Origin: Margaritispora aquatica
Taxonomy: Eukaryota > Ascomycota > Leotiomycetes > Helotiales > Discinellaceae
Reading direction: 5' to 3'
NCBI GenBank assembly: GCA_007644065.1
Contig: VJWN01000029.1
Span: forward strand, 124,001 to 188,000
DNA: 64,000 nucleotides
Shown in pieces: positions 54,185 through 64,000 of the stretch (its first letter is position 1; each line of letters starts with the position of its first letter). The notes beneath the pieces were generated by a model. It made no database searches. It saw nothing but the letters and a program-made list of their open reading frames with translations, and was not told where the DNA came from. A program made the translations under genes and the position numbers.

Positions 54185-56240
54185 CTTTAGTCGTTCGTCT
54201 CGCTGGTAACAGGAAAGCAGTTGTATGCTCTGGGGAACTTCAACCACCTAGAAATATAAACAGGTAAAGGCTTTCAGATTCTCATGGAATATGGTTTCTC
54301 TATGCAGCACGCACTGTGATTAATGATTCGTGACATATCTCTCCTCAGCCTCACACGTCCGAGGCATTAGTGTGTGGCAGTATCGGAGGTGTTTCCTGCA
54401 GTTGTTGGACCGTGTTGGGACATTTGGCTCATAGAAGCCGGGCAACTATGCATATGCAGCTCGTCATTCGCGAGGCTGTCGTGCGCAATGTTGTGTTCAG
54501 GCAACAACCTGCTTCACCTCAAAATTTCTGCCCAAGCATGATCGCCACACTATCTTAATAGGTCTAATCAAGTTGGTGTGTTGCAGGGAATAGGATCCAA
54601 ATGACTTCTACGTATCAGCAACATAGAAATTAGAACTGTTTCTTTAGGGGCCCGAAATAGAAACCCTCTGAGCCGAGTTATGAGCGTGATTAGAAACCAG
54701 AGTTCAGGTCAGGTTAGAGCAACGACTATTTAAGTCTAAAGGCTCAGGTTTGCTTTGGTGTACTTGTTTGTGTTCTGTGATTATACGAGTAGTAAGTGCA
54801 TCTCAGTTTACTATTATTAATTCTTACTATTATCGAGTCGCATAAATTATAAGCTTATTTAAGTACTAGCAACATACTCTAACTTGTGTATATATGTATA
54901 GTAGCAATATTAAATACAGTTATAAATATTAAACTATTTCAGGTACTTATACTACTGCAAAGCTCTACGATCGATAGGCTGAGTGGCCGCACAACACTTT
55001 TATTTTGGGGCTCCAATCTAAACATAAACCCAAGAACCTAACTGAAAACAACCAATCAGTACTAAAGACAGCAGTACAGTGATAAGGTGATAGAGGTGGA
55101 AATTGAGGAGCGCTGAGGGTGTGTGCCCTTTCTCGTCTCAGGTCAAATCCAAGTTAGCGCAAAAAAGCTAGTGGTACATCACGTTCGACAACGAACAAGT
55201 TTCACATTAAAATGAATCACAGAAATTTCCATCAAGGTATGTTCAAGAGAAAATCTATTTATTCAACCAATCCACCTCGAGGCGCCAACCACATATCGAG
55301 GCCATACTGGCGACACATGCCCGAGAAGAGACAGAGCTATAGAACCTTGCTCATGTCTACGCTATAAATTCTTATGAGAGCCACTTAAATAACTTATCAT
55401 GTCAAATAAGATGCTCATTACTATACTAACTAGGATATATTCATATTGAGACTCGGATGTTCTTAGTCCAAGTTTTAGTATCAAAGAAAAACTTGGACTA
55501 TTTGCTCGTCTACTATTTTATTACTTAGAGATCATATAATATTACAATTATTATACAATTCCCCGTAATAAGTATTACTATATTCATTACTACTTATAAT
55601 ATTGTATAATATCAAGCGCTATAGAAGCTAATCTAGATATAGTTATAGAGAGCTCTCTACTACTATAAAAACTCTTTGGACTTCTTAATCCTATCTTTTT
55701 CACCAACCTCTATACCACATGATTAACCCCGTTTTATTCCTTATATTCTAACATAACTGATCAATGGCACTCAATGGGACATCAAACAATCAAGAATGAA
55801 AACTGTAACCATCTTGGCCCATTATTTACGAGATTGTAGTCATATACATAAGACCGTTCTAATCTTCTCATCCAACCTGGAATGCTTTCTTTCCAAGTGA
55901 GCACGTGACGTGGCCGTGTTGGTCATTTGACGGACACAACACATCAGCATTCCAAATATGAATTTCGCATCTGTTTATTGAGATTGCGATCAGAAAATAG
56001 CTAATTGTGGTCCTGAAACTACACAAAGCAATGCAGGTTATCCCACGAACATCTTTTCAGCGAATGTAGCATAAGTAAAACGGCCACTCACATGTAATTA
56101 CGATCATGTTGGTCAATTCGAAACTTGAGTGCCTCCTTGATTCATTCTCTACTTAACATAACTGTGGTTGAGTGGTGCCGTTTTTTTCTTGCGCCTTATC
56201 TCCACAGTATTTGTAAATAGTGTAGTCATACGTTAGCGAA
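54185..56240. other. AT-rich intergenic stretch
   Basis: About 2 kb with no gene. The part from 54,790 to 54,960 and from 55,380 to 55,690 is very AT-rich (TATTATACAATTCCCCG, TAATATTGTATAATAT). A perfect inverted repeat lies at 55465-55499. It could be an old mutated repeat. The ORF at 54370-54558 has no domain. Confidence 0.45.
55465..55499. repeat. Short perfect inverted repeat (hairpin)
   Basis: AGTCCAAGTTTT at 55465-55476 is mirrored by AAAACTTGGACT at 55488-55499, with an 11-base loop. It sits in AT-rich, non-coding sequence. It could be a repeat end or a structural hairpin; nothing nearby explains it. Confidence 0.6.
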
Positions 56241-56492
56241 ATGGCCAGGACTTATGATGAAATATCACGACATACTTGTGCTACTCCACAGTTATGGAAA
56301 TCGTACCCCAGCATTCCGTTGGGATTTACTAAAGTAGAAGTTATTTCGGCTTTCACAGATGATGACAAGTCCTGCCCCACCACCCAGTATGGGGTTTGGG
56401 GGGAGGGATATCATTATCGACATTATGCAATCAGTACAATAACTTGCGAATGCTCGAACCCCAGAAAGCAACTTCGCACACCCATAGCGTGA
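56241..56492 (+). CDS. Small ORF with cysteine-rich C-terminus, unsupported function
   Basis: 83 residues. The end reads AFTDDDKSCPTTQYGVWGEG, then ISTITCECSNPRKQ. The words AFT, CP..QYG and the final S.(I/M)..CECSN resemble, loosely, the C-terminal domain of the cysteine-rich proteins at 13.3 and 14.7 kb. No signal peptide is visible, so it may be only an exon or remnant. It lies 69 bp before the permease ATG and might also be just leader sequence of that gene. Confidence 0.3.
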   Translation: MARTYDEISRHTCATPQLWKSYPSIPLGFTKVEVISAFTDDDKSCPTTQYGVWGEGYHYRHYAISTITCECSNPRKQLRTPIA

Positions 56493-56560
56493 CTATATAT
56501 GATGAACCATAGCCATGCTAAACATAATCAAAGAGCTGTACGGCATAGAATTCCCCCGAC

Positions 56561-58654
56561 ATGGCAGAACTAAACTCCAAGGAAGCGTATACCTCAACCT
56601 TGCAAGCTCCAGCACCAGGAGATAACTTTAATGACGTCAAAATCGACGGCGACCTTGAATTCATCCATGAATATGGTGGCAATAACTCTAAACCTTCTTA
56701 TCAGGAAGTATCCGGGGCTCCTGTTGAAAATATTTCTCCATTGGGACTGCAGGTTACATGGTTTACAACAATTTTCCTGAACATTGGCCAGATGATTGGG
56801 ACTGGTGTTTTCTCAACACGTTAGTAATTTGGACTATAGTTATCAATCCCAGCTGACAATTATGTAGCTGCTTCAATTCTCAAGGGTGTTGGGTCGGTTG
56901 GTCTCAGCTTGTTATTCTGGGCCCTTGGACTTCTGATTGCCGGATCGCAGCTTTCGGTCTACTTGGAACTGGCAAGTTACTTTCCCAATAGATCAGGAGC
57001 AGAAGTCGTCTATCTCGAACAAGGATATCCCCGTCCAAAGTATCTTCTACCAATCAGTTTCGCTGTTCAATCTGTTCTTCTATCCTTCAGCAGCAGCAAT
57101 TGCATAGGTACGCGGGCACAATTTGACTCATGAACTCGTAGCTAATATTTATGACAGTTATGGCCCAGTATCTCTTTGCAGCAGCTGGACATACGCCGTC
57201 CGCCTGGGAAAAGAAAGGTCTAGCCGTAGCATGCATCACGTTCATAATCTTGTGTATGTAGTTCCTCGATACCTGAATCCAGCTTTAACTCTAACGTGAG
57301 ATTGCAGTGATAACCTTCAGCACTAAGCATTCCTTGAGGATATCGAATGCTGTAGGCATAATCAAGATAATTACGCTTGTTTTGTAAGCAAACCCAGAGG
57401 AGCTAAGGATAAAAGCTAATAGAACCAGTATAAGCATTACTGGGCTAGTAGTTCTTGGCGGCCACACCAGGGTCAAAGACCCCCATGCTAACTTCCGAGA
57501 CGCTTTTGCTGGCACCACCAGCAACGGCTATGGACTCTCTAACGCTCTTGTTAAGATTAATTTCGCGTATGCAGGTTACACCAATGCGTTCAATGTGGTC
57601 AACGAAGTGAAGGTATGTTTTCTGATTGTTTTAGAGGTGCCATATTCTGATTTCCCAAGGATCCAATCAAGACATTAAAAAAGACGGCACCAGTGTCTCT
57701 TTTTGTCGTCGCTATACTTTACCTCCTTTGTAATATCGCTTATTTTGCTGCAGGTGAGTTTCCTAAACAAAAATTCAGGGTGTATACTTATTTTTGCAGT
57801 CCCCAAAGCCTCATTGAAGACGTCTAGTGAGCTTGCGGCTTCACTTTTCTTCTCATCTGTTTTTGGCGCCAAGAATTCAACCCGTGCACTGAACGTCCTC
57901 ATCGCCTTGAGTGCATTCGGTAACATCATTGCAACCATTATTGGTTCCTCTCGTGTGATCCGAGAATGTGGTCGTCAAGGTGTACTTCCTTATCCCAAGG
58001 TATGGGCATCAACGCGTCCATTCGGTACACCTCTTGCTCCGTACGCCTTGAAGTGGGCGTTGACCGTCTTGATGATTCTCGCCCCTCCTGCCGGGGATGC
58101 ATTCAATTTTATTGTGGATCTCCAATCATACCCTAGCAACGTCTTTGCGTTCGCGACCACCTTCGGACTCCTCCTTATTCGTCGCAGACGTGCTAGATTA
58201 GACATTCCACAAACCGAATTCCGCGTTTGGAACGTAGTAATTGCCTTCTCCCTCGCTGTTAATGTATTCATCCTAGCTATGCCTTGGTATCCCCCTCCAG
58301 GAGGTCGCTATGGTGGAGATGTCAGCTTCTGGTATGCTACTTATTGTGTTGTTGGACTTGCAATGTAAGTAACTATGATCCGTCTCGAGAGCCAGACCTA
58401 ATATATTGTCCAGACTCGGTGTCTGTGGGCTGTATTATGTCGCTTGGATTTTTGTCCTACCTCATTTTGGAAAATACACCATTCGCCAGGAGTTGATCAA
58501 TCTATATGATGAGTCCGCAAAAGTTCATCGTCTGGTTAAGGTTCCCAACTCGCAACTCGAAGCTTGGGATGCGGTGCATGATGTCCTAGGAAACAAAATC
58601 GATAGTACAACTCAACTGGACATTGGCTATGAAGATGATAAGAAGTCGGATTGA
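56561..58654 (+). CDS. APC-family amino acid permease, methionine-permease-like (MUP1/MUP3), eight exons
   Basis: Plasma-membrane amino acid uptake, best match to high-affinity methionine permeases by memory. Exons: 56561-56819, 56868-57107, 57158-57253, 57308-57383, 57429-57612, 57660-57753, 57800-58364 and 58414-58654; total 584 residues, all junctions in frame. Introns are 45-54 nt. Visible segments in order: a hydrophilic N-terminus, TM1 VTWFTTIFLNIGQMIGTGVF, GSVGLSLLFWALGLLIAGSQ, YFPNRSGAEVVYLEQGYP, NCIVMAQYLFAAAGH across intron 2, NAVGIIKIITLV, VKDPHANFRDAFAG, YAGYTNAFNVVNEVK followed by DPIKTLKKTAPVSLFVVAIL, LIALSAFGNIIATIIGSSRV, RECGRQGVLPYPKVWAST, and a C-terminal tail from YTIRQELINLYDESAKVHRL on. 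About twelve transmembrane helices. Intact. Confidence 0.88.
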
Positions 58655-59189
58655 TGGATGGTGGGTGAATGGTAAGAAGGAATGTCCGCAGGGTGACTGA
58701 AATATTGAGAATAAGCTTATGGGGCGTGCATGTGTTGGTGCAAGATACAGGGAGCCTGAAGGCTTGTTTGTTGCACCCGGAAGTATTTACGATGCTAGTT
58801 GAGTCTACCTTCTGATGGCGTGTATCAGCAAGTCTAGTATGGGATTCCTGAAATACCTGAATCACTTATGGAGTGTATCACAATTGGCCCTTTTCCTTAT
58901 TTCAAAGACTGACATGATTGGCGTGGTGTCGAGAAATTGGTAAACTCCTGCTTAAGAAAAACGCCTGCTTGTCAACCCGAAACTATATCACATGATCTAC
59001 CACCGAGCGGCAAATTGTTGCAGTTACTGAGCTCAGTCACTTCGCTGCTTCCAGTGGGGCTGTCCTTGGCAGTCAAAAACACGTATCATCCAATAGTTTT
59101 TTAGTATATCTGACTGCAGGAGAGCCTGCTTCTTGCATCTAGATAGCGTCCTATGTAACTGATTTCTCCCATTAACTTAAGCCTTTTAC
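58655..59189. other. Intergenic region, no gene seen
   Basis: It is the 3' flank of the permease gene. It has short ORFs only. Confidence 0.55.
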
Positions 59190-59745
59190 GGAACCAATCA
59201 CCCCCTAAAGCTTGCTACTATGAGTTCCAATACTTTGCGGCATATCGAGCGATGCGGCCATCAAGCTATTGATCACTGGATGTTAAGACTAGCTCTGATT
59301 GATAGCTACTTACTTGCCTATAACAGTAACGTACCTACGCCGCGCGTTGTAGGATTTAGAAGTCAAGTTGACTTCAGAGAACAGTTAATTGCAGCTTTGT
59401 TGGCTTAAATTGCAAATGCCTTTCCGAACACGGCGGAATCGTTGACGCGTCCTGTCAGATGCAGGAAAGAAGAAATTGTCTCCCTCGAACAAAGACAGTG
59501 GCGAAGATGTCAAGGAATTTCTCGTTTCCAAGTCTACCACAACCCCCTCCTCGAGCTTCAAGGAATCCACGTCGAATGCAAACGCAAAGACCTTGATATA
59601 GGACGCAAAGATCCCCATGATGGAGGAGAAGCGCCAGACTCTGATTGATAGTGATCGCAGTTTGCGAAGATGCAAGAAGTGCCACCATGTGAAGCAGTGT
59701 GTGGGGTTTGGCCACAAAGCCGATATCTATCTAAAAGGTGTTGAT
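59190..59745 (+). mobile_element. Probable C-terminal remnant of a DDE transposase (piggyBac-like)
   Basis: The ORF at 59220-59408 reads HWMLRLALIDSYLLAYNSNV and VGFRSQVDFREQLIAALLA. This resembles the last helices of fungal piggyBac-type DDE transposases, in which a W/R..L..SYLL stretch is followed by a FRE.L..AL helix. After a stop, a Cys motif (RRCKKCHHVKQCVGFG) occurs near 59660-59710 in another frame; such elements often end in a CxxC zinc motif. No N-terminal catalytic part and no terminal repeats were found, so this is a dead fragment. The assignment rests on pattern memory and is uncertain. Confidence 0.38.
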
Positions 59746-61564
59746 TGAGAACATAAGACCTTCACGTCGTGCTGGGAAACGGCTCGTACTAGAATTATCA
59801 ATATAAAGAAGGAGTCATATCCAAAGACCATCTCGTGACAGAAATACAATCGCAAGAGGCAAACACCTAGGACGCATATATTCGCGAGCTCTCTGCGAAA
59901 AATACATTGCATTATTCTTCTCGCTTGAAAATACAAACTGAAAGAAGAGCAAGTGCTTACTGGTTTCCATGCACTACATTATTGAGGCGGATTTTTCCTC
60001 GCTCGAAGTTTGTTGCAAGATTCTTTGTTTGACGATGCTTTGCGTGGTGAGAGATCTATCTAATGTTATAAAGGAGTGTCGACATTTTAGCGTCTCGCTT
60101 CCAATGGTGGCCTAATCGGCCTCTGATACAATATTCACCGCACTCGCTTCCCTTTGCATACATGGCAGAATTGCCGATCAAACAAACAAATCTTTGTATG
60201 GCTGAGGACTTGATGGAGGTTGGGTTACAAAAGTTGGAATGTTAAAGTGGTTTGAGTGCAAGATCAAGCCTCGCATCATATGCATTGCATGCCACAGCAA
60301 CAAATCGATATGTGTGATACAACCAAATTCTCTCCGGCTCTACTAAAAAATGCCCCGAAGGGGAAATTAAATCACATCACTGAGGAAAGAGTAGTAGGTA
60401 GACCCCAGAGAGACTCGCGCTGGTACAGGTGTTGACACGAATGAGCATCTCGTTGTTTGCCCATTTCAAAACCACACTATATCACACGCAAGAGTGATTC
60501 GACATTTCCCAATCAAGGTATTATCGATTTATAAGTCTGGTGGTAAAATAAAAGATCAGCTTGTACAATTTCTTAACAGCCGAGAACTATTTTCCAGACG
60601 TTCGAACTCTTGTCGTTGGCTAAGTAATGTTTTTCTAAAATCTAGCTCTGTTAAGACAATAGCTTAAAATCTATTTCTGTAGAAGCTAGCGGATATGCTT
60701 TCATGTATTCAGGAAAAGTAGAGAGTATACAAAGAGAGAACGCAACCAAAGTGGAAGCATCGGGTACTAACCAATCTACAGTCACCTCTAAAATAAATTC
60801 GCTACGCATTGATTTTACTCTAGTCTCCTAAATTTGGGCAAAATGGAAAGACGTAGGGCAGAAATCCCGTACTTGACCTTTAGCAAACTCAAACTCAGTA
60901 AAAATTATTGGCACGAGGTTGAAGAAGATAAGCAAAATAATGAGGGCGGATTAGGATCGCCTGAGGATTCAACGGCAATTACAGGACAACCACGAAGCAT
61001 GAAGCTCAAACTCACATTTATGCTCAATGATACGGTAAATTCAGTCTATACCTAGATCATGGATAGGAGCGACGGGTGGTGATTTCATTTGACCGTTCAG
61101 AAGGCAAGCATAACAATATTCGAATCATCTTAAGCAGCGATAAATGGAATAAAATCAGCGCAAGTTGAGGCCACAAAAAATAGCTGTACAATCAAATAAA
61201 TTAGCTTGAGAGTGACTTGCGCCGCTTTTCATTTTTCAATGTGTTACTCACTTGGATTGTCTGCTGATTGCCATAGCTCAAGACATCCCAAGCTAAGGCA
61301 AACGATATTTATATATAATTTGCAATGTGTGATCTCACCCAAGGACTCTGGGCAGTGCCTTTATATCACAGAACCAAGCAATGTGTATCTGCCCATGGTG
61401 TTGGGCAGAGATTGATGGCTCATATTAAGGATGTGGCGCGCCAAGCCCTAACCGAGAATTTTGTCCGTTCAAAAAATAAACAACAGCCGCGACTAAGAAA
61501 ACCCACCAGGAGCAGAAATCGTACTTCTATCAGACTATTATCGCCTCCCATCAAATCTAAAGCC
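59746..61564. other. Gene-poor stretch with small unrecognised ORFs
   Basis: AT-rich sequence. An ORF at 60843-61055 (MERRRAEIPYLTFSKLKLSK...) has no domain and no splice context. Nothing here is supported as a gene. Confidence 0.4.
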
Positions 61565-61735
61565 ATGGCGTCACTTGACTTCAAGGAGGAGTTGGCCTCG
61601 GATGCCGGTTTCATCAAAGATGCCCGAGACTTCGCTACACGAAGCGATCAGGTACTACGTCCAGTGATGGCGGCAGATCAAGCGCAGAGCTTGAGAGAAT
61701 TGGCAGTTAAGTCACTACTCTTGTTGGAAAATTAA
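61565..61735 (+). CDS. Small ORF of unknown function
   Basis: 56 residues from an ATG in good context (GCCATGGCG). The translation MASLDFKEELASDAGFIKDA, then QAQSLRELAVKSLLLLEN, is helical and acidic, more protein-like than the surrounding frames. It may be the first exon of a gene that continues to the ORF at 61929, but I find no convincing splice pair. Confidence 0.3.
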   Translation: MASLDFKEELASDAGFIKDARDFATRSDQVLRPVMAADQAQSLRELAVKSLLLLEN

Positions 61736-61928
61736 GAACAGGATACCGGAGTAGGCATAGCAAAAGAGCATGATTACACAGATAACATCACAAATGATAC
61801 GCCACAACTTCTCGCACCAATTTCTAGCAGCTGGAGAGTTTAACAACTAAATCTGTGCTCCAGACAACCGCGACGTTCAAGAGATTAGCAGGCGACCTGC
61901 CAAAAACGATATCAACCAAAGCCAAAAC

Positions 61929-62264
61929 ATGACTGAAGCAGAGGATAGCCATCATGGAAAAAAGCAACTTGAAGAGTATTCTGACCAGAAAAACACTGCC
62001 ACGAGTCCGCCAGCACAACTTTCCGGTGTCACTTCAAGTTCCCAGGCTCCAGCCTATGAGTGTGGTTTCATCCCGCTCAATAGAATATACCCAGCGACGC
62101 ACTTGACCACATTTCAAAAGTGCGCCCGAACTTTCAAGGTTCATTCAAGAGCTGCATTCGACCTGAAGAAGGACGGAATCGTATCTGCTGTGTGTATGGG
62201 TTGCAAGGAGAGAAATAAATACAATTATGGTCTGGCCAAGAACAAAGGTGCTGCCCAGAAGTAG
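61929..62264 (+). CDS. Small ORF of unknown function with a CxxC motif
   Basis: 111 residues. A Ser/Pro-rich N-terminus (NTATSPPAQLSGVTSSSQAP) precedes a compact part, CGFIPLNRIYPATHLTTFQK, ARTFKVHSRAAFDLKKDGIV, then CMGCKERNKYNYG. The ordered look of the second half suggests a real domain, perhaps a DNA- or metal-binding fragment. The stop is TAG. The neighbours are also unrecognised, so the assignment as a gene is tentative. Confidence 0.35.
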   Translation: MTEAEDSHHGKKQLEEYSDQKNTATSPPAQLSGVTSSSQAPAYECGFIPLNRIYPATHLTTFQKCARTFKVHSRAAFDLKKDGIVSAVCMGCKERNKYNYGLAKNKGAAQK

Positions 62265-63320
62265 CCATTTTGGGATGATTGTGCGAAGAACATGGTGCCA
62301 GGCAAGAGAGCTTCAGTCAACTTACTGCATCCACGCCTAGGAATTAGTTGCTAGTACCAGTCGATATTTGTAGCTGCCGCGATCGCTGTGTAGAGACAAT
62401 CGATACCCTGTGCCGCCTAGCTGCATCTCCTCCTGGTAATATATTGTGCATATCAGACCAATAATAATAGCTAGTGTGGAATCGAGATTCGTGTTTCATG
62501 TCTACAATTCTATACAAGGGACCAAGGCGATAATATCCACCCATAAAACGAATAGAAGTAAGCTGGTCCTTGTGAGCTAAATATCTATTTGAGAATGCAA
62601 ACTTGAAGACTCAAAAGTTTAGACAATTAAAGAAACACTTAATAGTATTCAACACAATAACTTGACTCAGCAGTGGTGGAACTTCTGCTACTGCCAGGCG
62701 AAGCTTGAGTCTGTTGATCAATTTTGATGCTCAAAGCAACGTCTCTCAGCCTCCACCGCATCCAAGCAACAAACAATATAGTCCTTCGGTCAGAATGCCA
62801 AGCTTTTGACAAGACAGTTAACAGCTCCCCTACCCAACCACTCTTTCCTGTACTAGCTCTGAAGGCAAGGTACCTACTTTTGTTATCACTCTAGCCATCT
62901 ATTTACTTAATCTCTTTCGAACCACCTGGATTTGTTGTCATTATTATCAAGAAATAGAGGCTAATCATACCTCAGAACTCAACATCAGTGCTATTAAGCT
63001 TTTCCCTGATGAAGCGTTCCCTGGTATGGCCAGCTTTAGAAGGTTTACTCAGAATGCTACTACTCGTAGCACCGGCACTGATTGCAACTGATTTATCGAA
63101 ATACTACAATAGCTCCTCGAAACACAATACTTTATTCGTAATGAGTTTCCTTGGAAAGGGCTGGTGCGACAAGGCAAAAAGGGTTTTGGAGAAGTGATTA
63201 AGTAGAATTTAACTCGAGAGCTATAACGTTATTCTAGACCTGCTGAGAGCTTCTTTGGAAAGGGGCGCAACGTCCTGTCAGTTGAAGGTAAGTAATTACC
63301 CCTCTAGTTCGGTGTCATTT
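62265..63320. other. Intergenic region, no gene seen
   Basis: Short ORFs only, including one at 62988-63197 that I do not accept. It contains the left flank of the second MITE. Confidence 0.5.
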
Positions 63321-63779
63321 AGTAAGAGTTGGGGACACTAAGTATGGCCCACAAGGGTTTTCGTACCAAAAGTTACCCTTTCCGAAGATCAATTATAAAT
63401 TGAGATTATATTAAAACCTTTTAGAATTAATAAGACTTATAGAATTCTACGTATTCTATAACTTATTCTAATTATAAAATAATCGACCTATAATTTTATC
63501 GATTTAAATAGGTATAAAGGTAGAGAAGCTAAAAAATCGTGCTTATCCGTGCTTAATAAACACGACTTCTAAATTTTCTAACTTTAAACGGCTACAACTT
63601 TATTATAGTAAAGTAATTAGAAAATTAAGAATTAAAAATTAAAGTCTTTATAGTAAAGCTTTTAATTACTATATCTATAGACGCTAGTCTAGTGTGGTTG
63701 ATTAATTAAAATATAGTACTAAGTATTATTTTAGGTATAAAAAGTTAGTGGGCCGTACTTAGTGTCCCCAACTCTTACT
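63321..63779. mobile_element. Second MITE-like element with about 30 bp terminal inverted repeats
   Basis: The left end reads AGTAAGAGTTGGGGACACTA and the right end, on the opposite strand, the same. The match runs about 32 bp, through GTA[TC]GGCCCAC, with one mismatch. The element is 459 bp, has an AT-rich interior (ATTATATTAAAACCTTTTAG) and no ORF. The exact boundary is ambiguous. Either the repeat starts at AGTAAGAG with a short TT duplication, or at AGAGTTGG flanked by TA on both sides (63323-63324 and 63776-63777). The second reading would fit a Tc1/mariner-type element. It is unrelated in sequence to the element at 41619. Confidence 0.82.
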
Positions 63780-64000
63780 TTCACTACCTCCACACTGTCT
63801 GAAAACAACCGCGAACAAGACCGACACTTGCTGATCAGAGTATGGATGAAGACTTGCCAACTCTATCAATGGCGGTGAAATCTTTGGGTTGGTGGACATA
63901 TCTTGTTAGATAGACATTGGAGCGATTGTATTCTTTCTCTTTTCTATTGCCTAGACAAGCAGGAGAGCAGATCATAGCTCAGCACATATTTGATATTTCG

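Noticed and set aside
62988..63197. ORF with a hydrophobic start (MKRSLVWPALEGLLRMLLLV)
   Set aside because: The segment is equally open in another frame and there is no supporting context next to the MITE.
1..64000. tRNA, rRNA or CRISPR features
   Set aside because: No B-box GGTTCGANNCC context with a cloverleaf, no rRNA-like sequence and no regularly spaced direct repeats were found by reading; a tRNAscan run would settle the tRNA question.

Overview
The window is nuclear DNA of a filamentous ascomycete (Pezizomycotina). The evidence is many short introns of 45-90 nt with GT..AG ends and CTRAY-like branch points, a HET-domain gene, a fungal SF3b subunit, a Qri7-type tRNA-modification enzyme, a rhamnogalacturonan acetylesterase, a microbial-type expansin and AT-rich repeat-like stretches. 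I cannot name the species. Exon structures were worked out by hand from reading frame, splice signals and recognisable protein motifs.

Layout. 0.4-2.6 kb: the core splicing gene SF3B6, followed by a 28-residue zinc-knuckle microprotein split by a 279 nt intron. 3.7-19.4 kb: an accessory stretch with five dispersed copies (A to E) of one paralogous family. The family has a G[FY]GDFCF N-terminal motif, an F-box-like/2EXR-like LPLEVR segment, an LLRNxSNxSTxxRxELGxxxW block and an RPxxxxxIKxLxL block. D and E are intact, A is frameshifted and lacks the family intron, and B and C are clear pseudogenes. Among them lie a broken HET-domain gene and two decayed, divergently oriented genes for a small cysteine-rich probably secreted protein. 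19.8-20.6 kb: a protein made of two copies of one domain.

22.8-29.4 kb: a four-exon rhamnogalacturonan acetylesterase, a decayed gene of unknown function, the mitochondrial t6A synthase QRI7 and a two-exon expansin-like protein. The esterase and the expansin suggest plant cell-wall contact. 30.9-37.9 kb: two convergent large low-complexity genes, probably nuclear, with coiled coils. 38-46 kb: gene-poor, with a MITE whose ends match the mimp/impala consensus, a Kre9/Knh1-like membrane protein gene and an AT-rich degenerate stretch.

46.5-54.2 kb: a DUF6594-type membrane protein, a small SH3-like protein, a caspase-fold (C14) protease and a large TPR-CHAT protease. The last three form a tight protease cluster that I consider the best candidate for a self/non-self or cell-death module. 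54.2-64 kb: AT-rich sequence, an eight-exon methionine-permease-like gene, a likely transposase remnant, unrecognised small ORFs and a second MITE with about 30 bp terminal inverted repeats.

The clearest new leads are the GDFCF paralogue family, the caspase/SH3-like/TPR-CHAT cluster, the mimp-like MITE and the open in-frame continuation behind SF3B6. No tRNA, rRNA or CRISPR array was seen.
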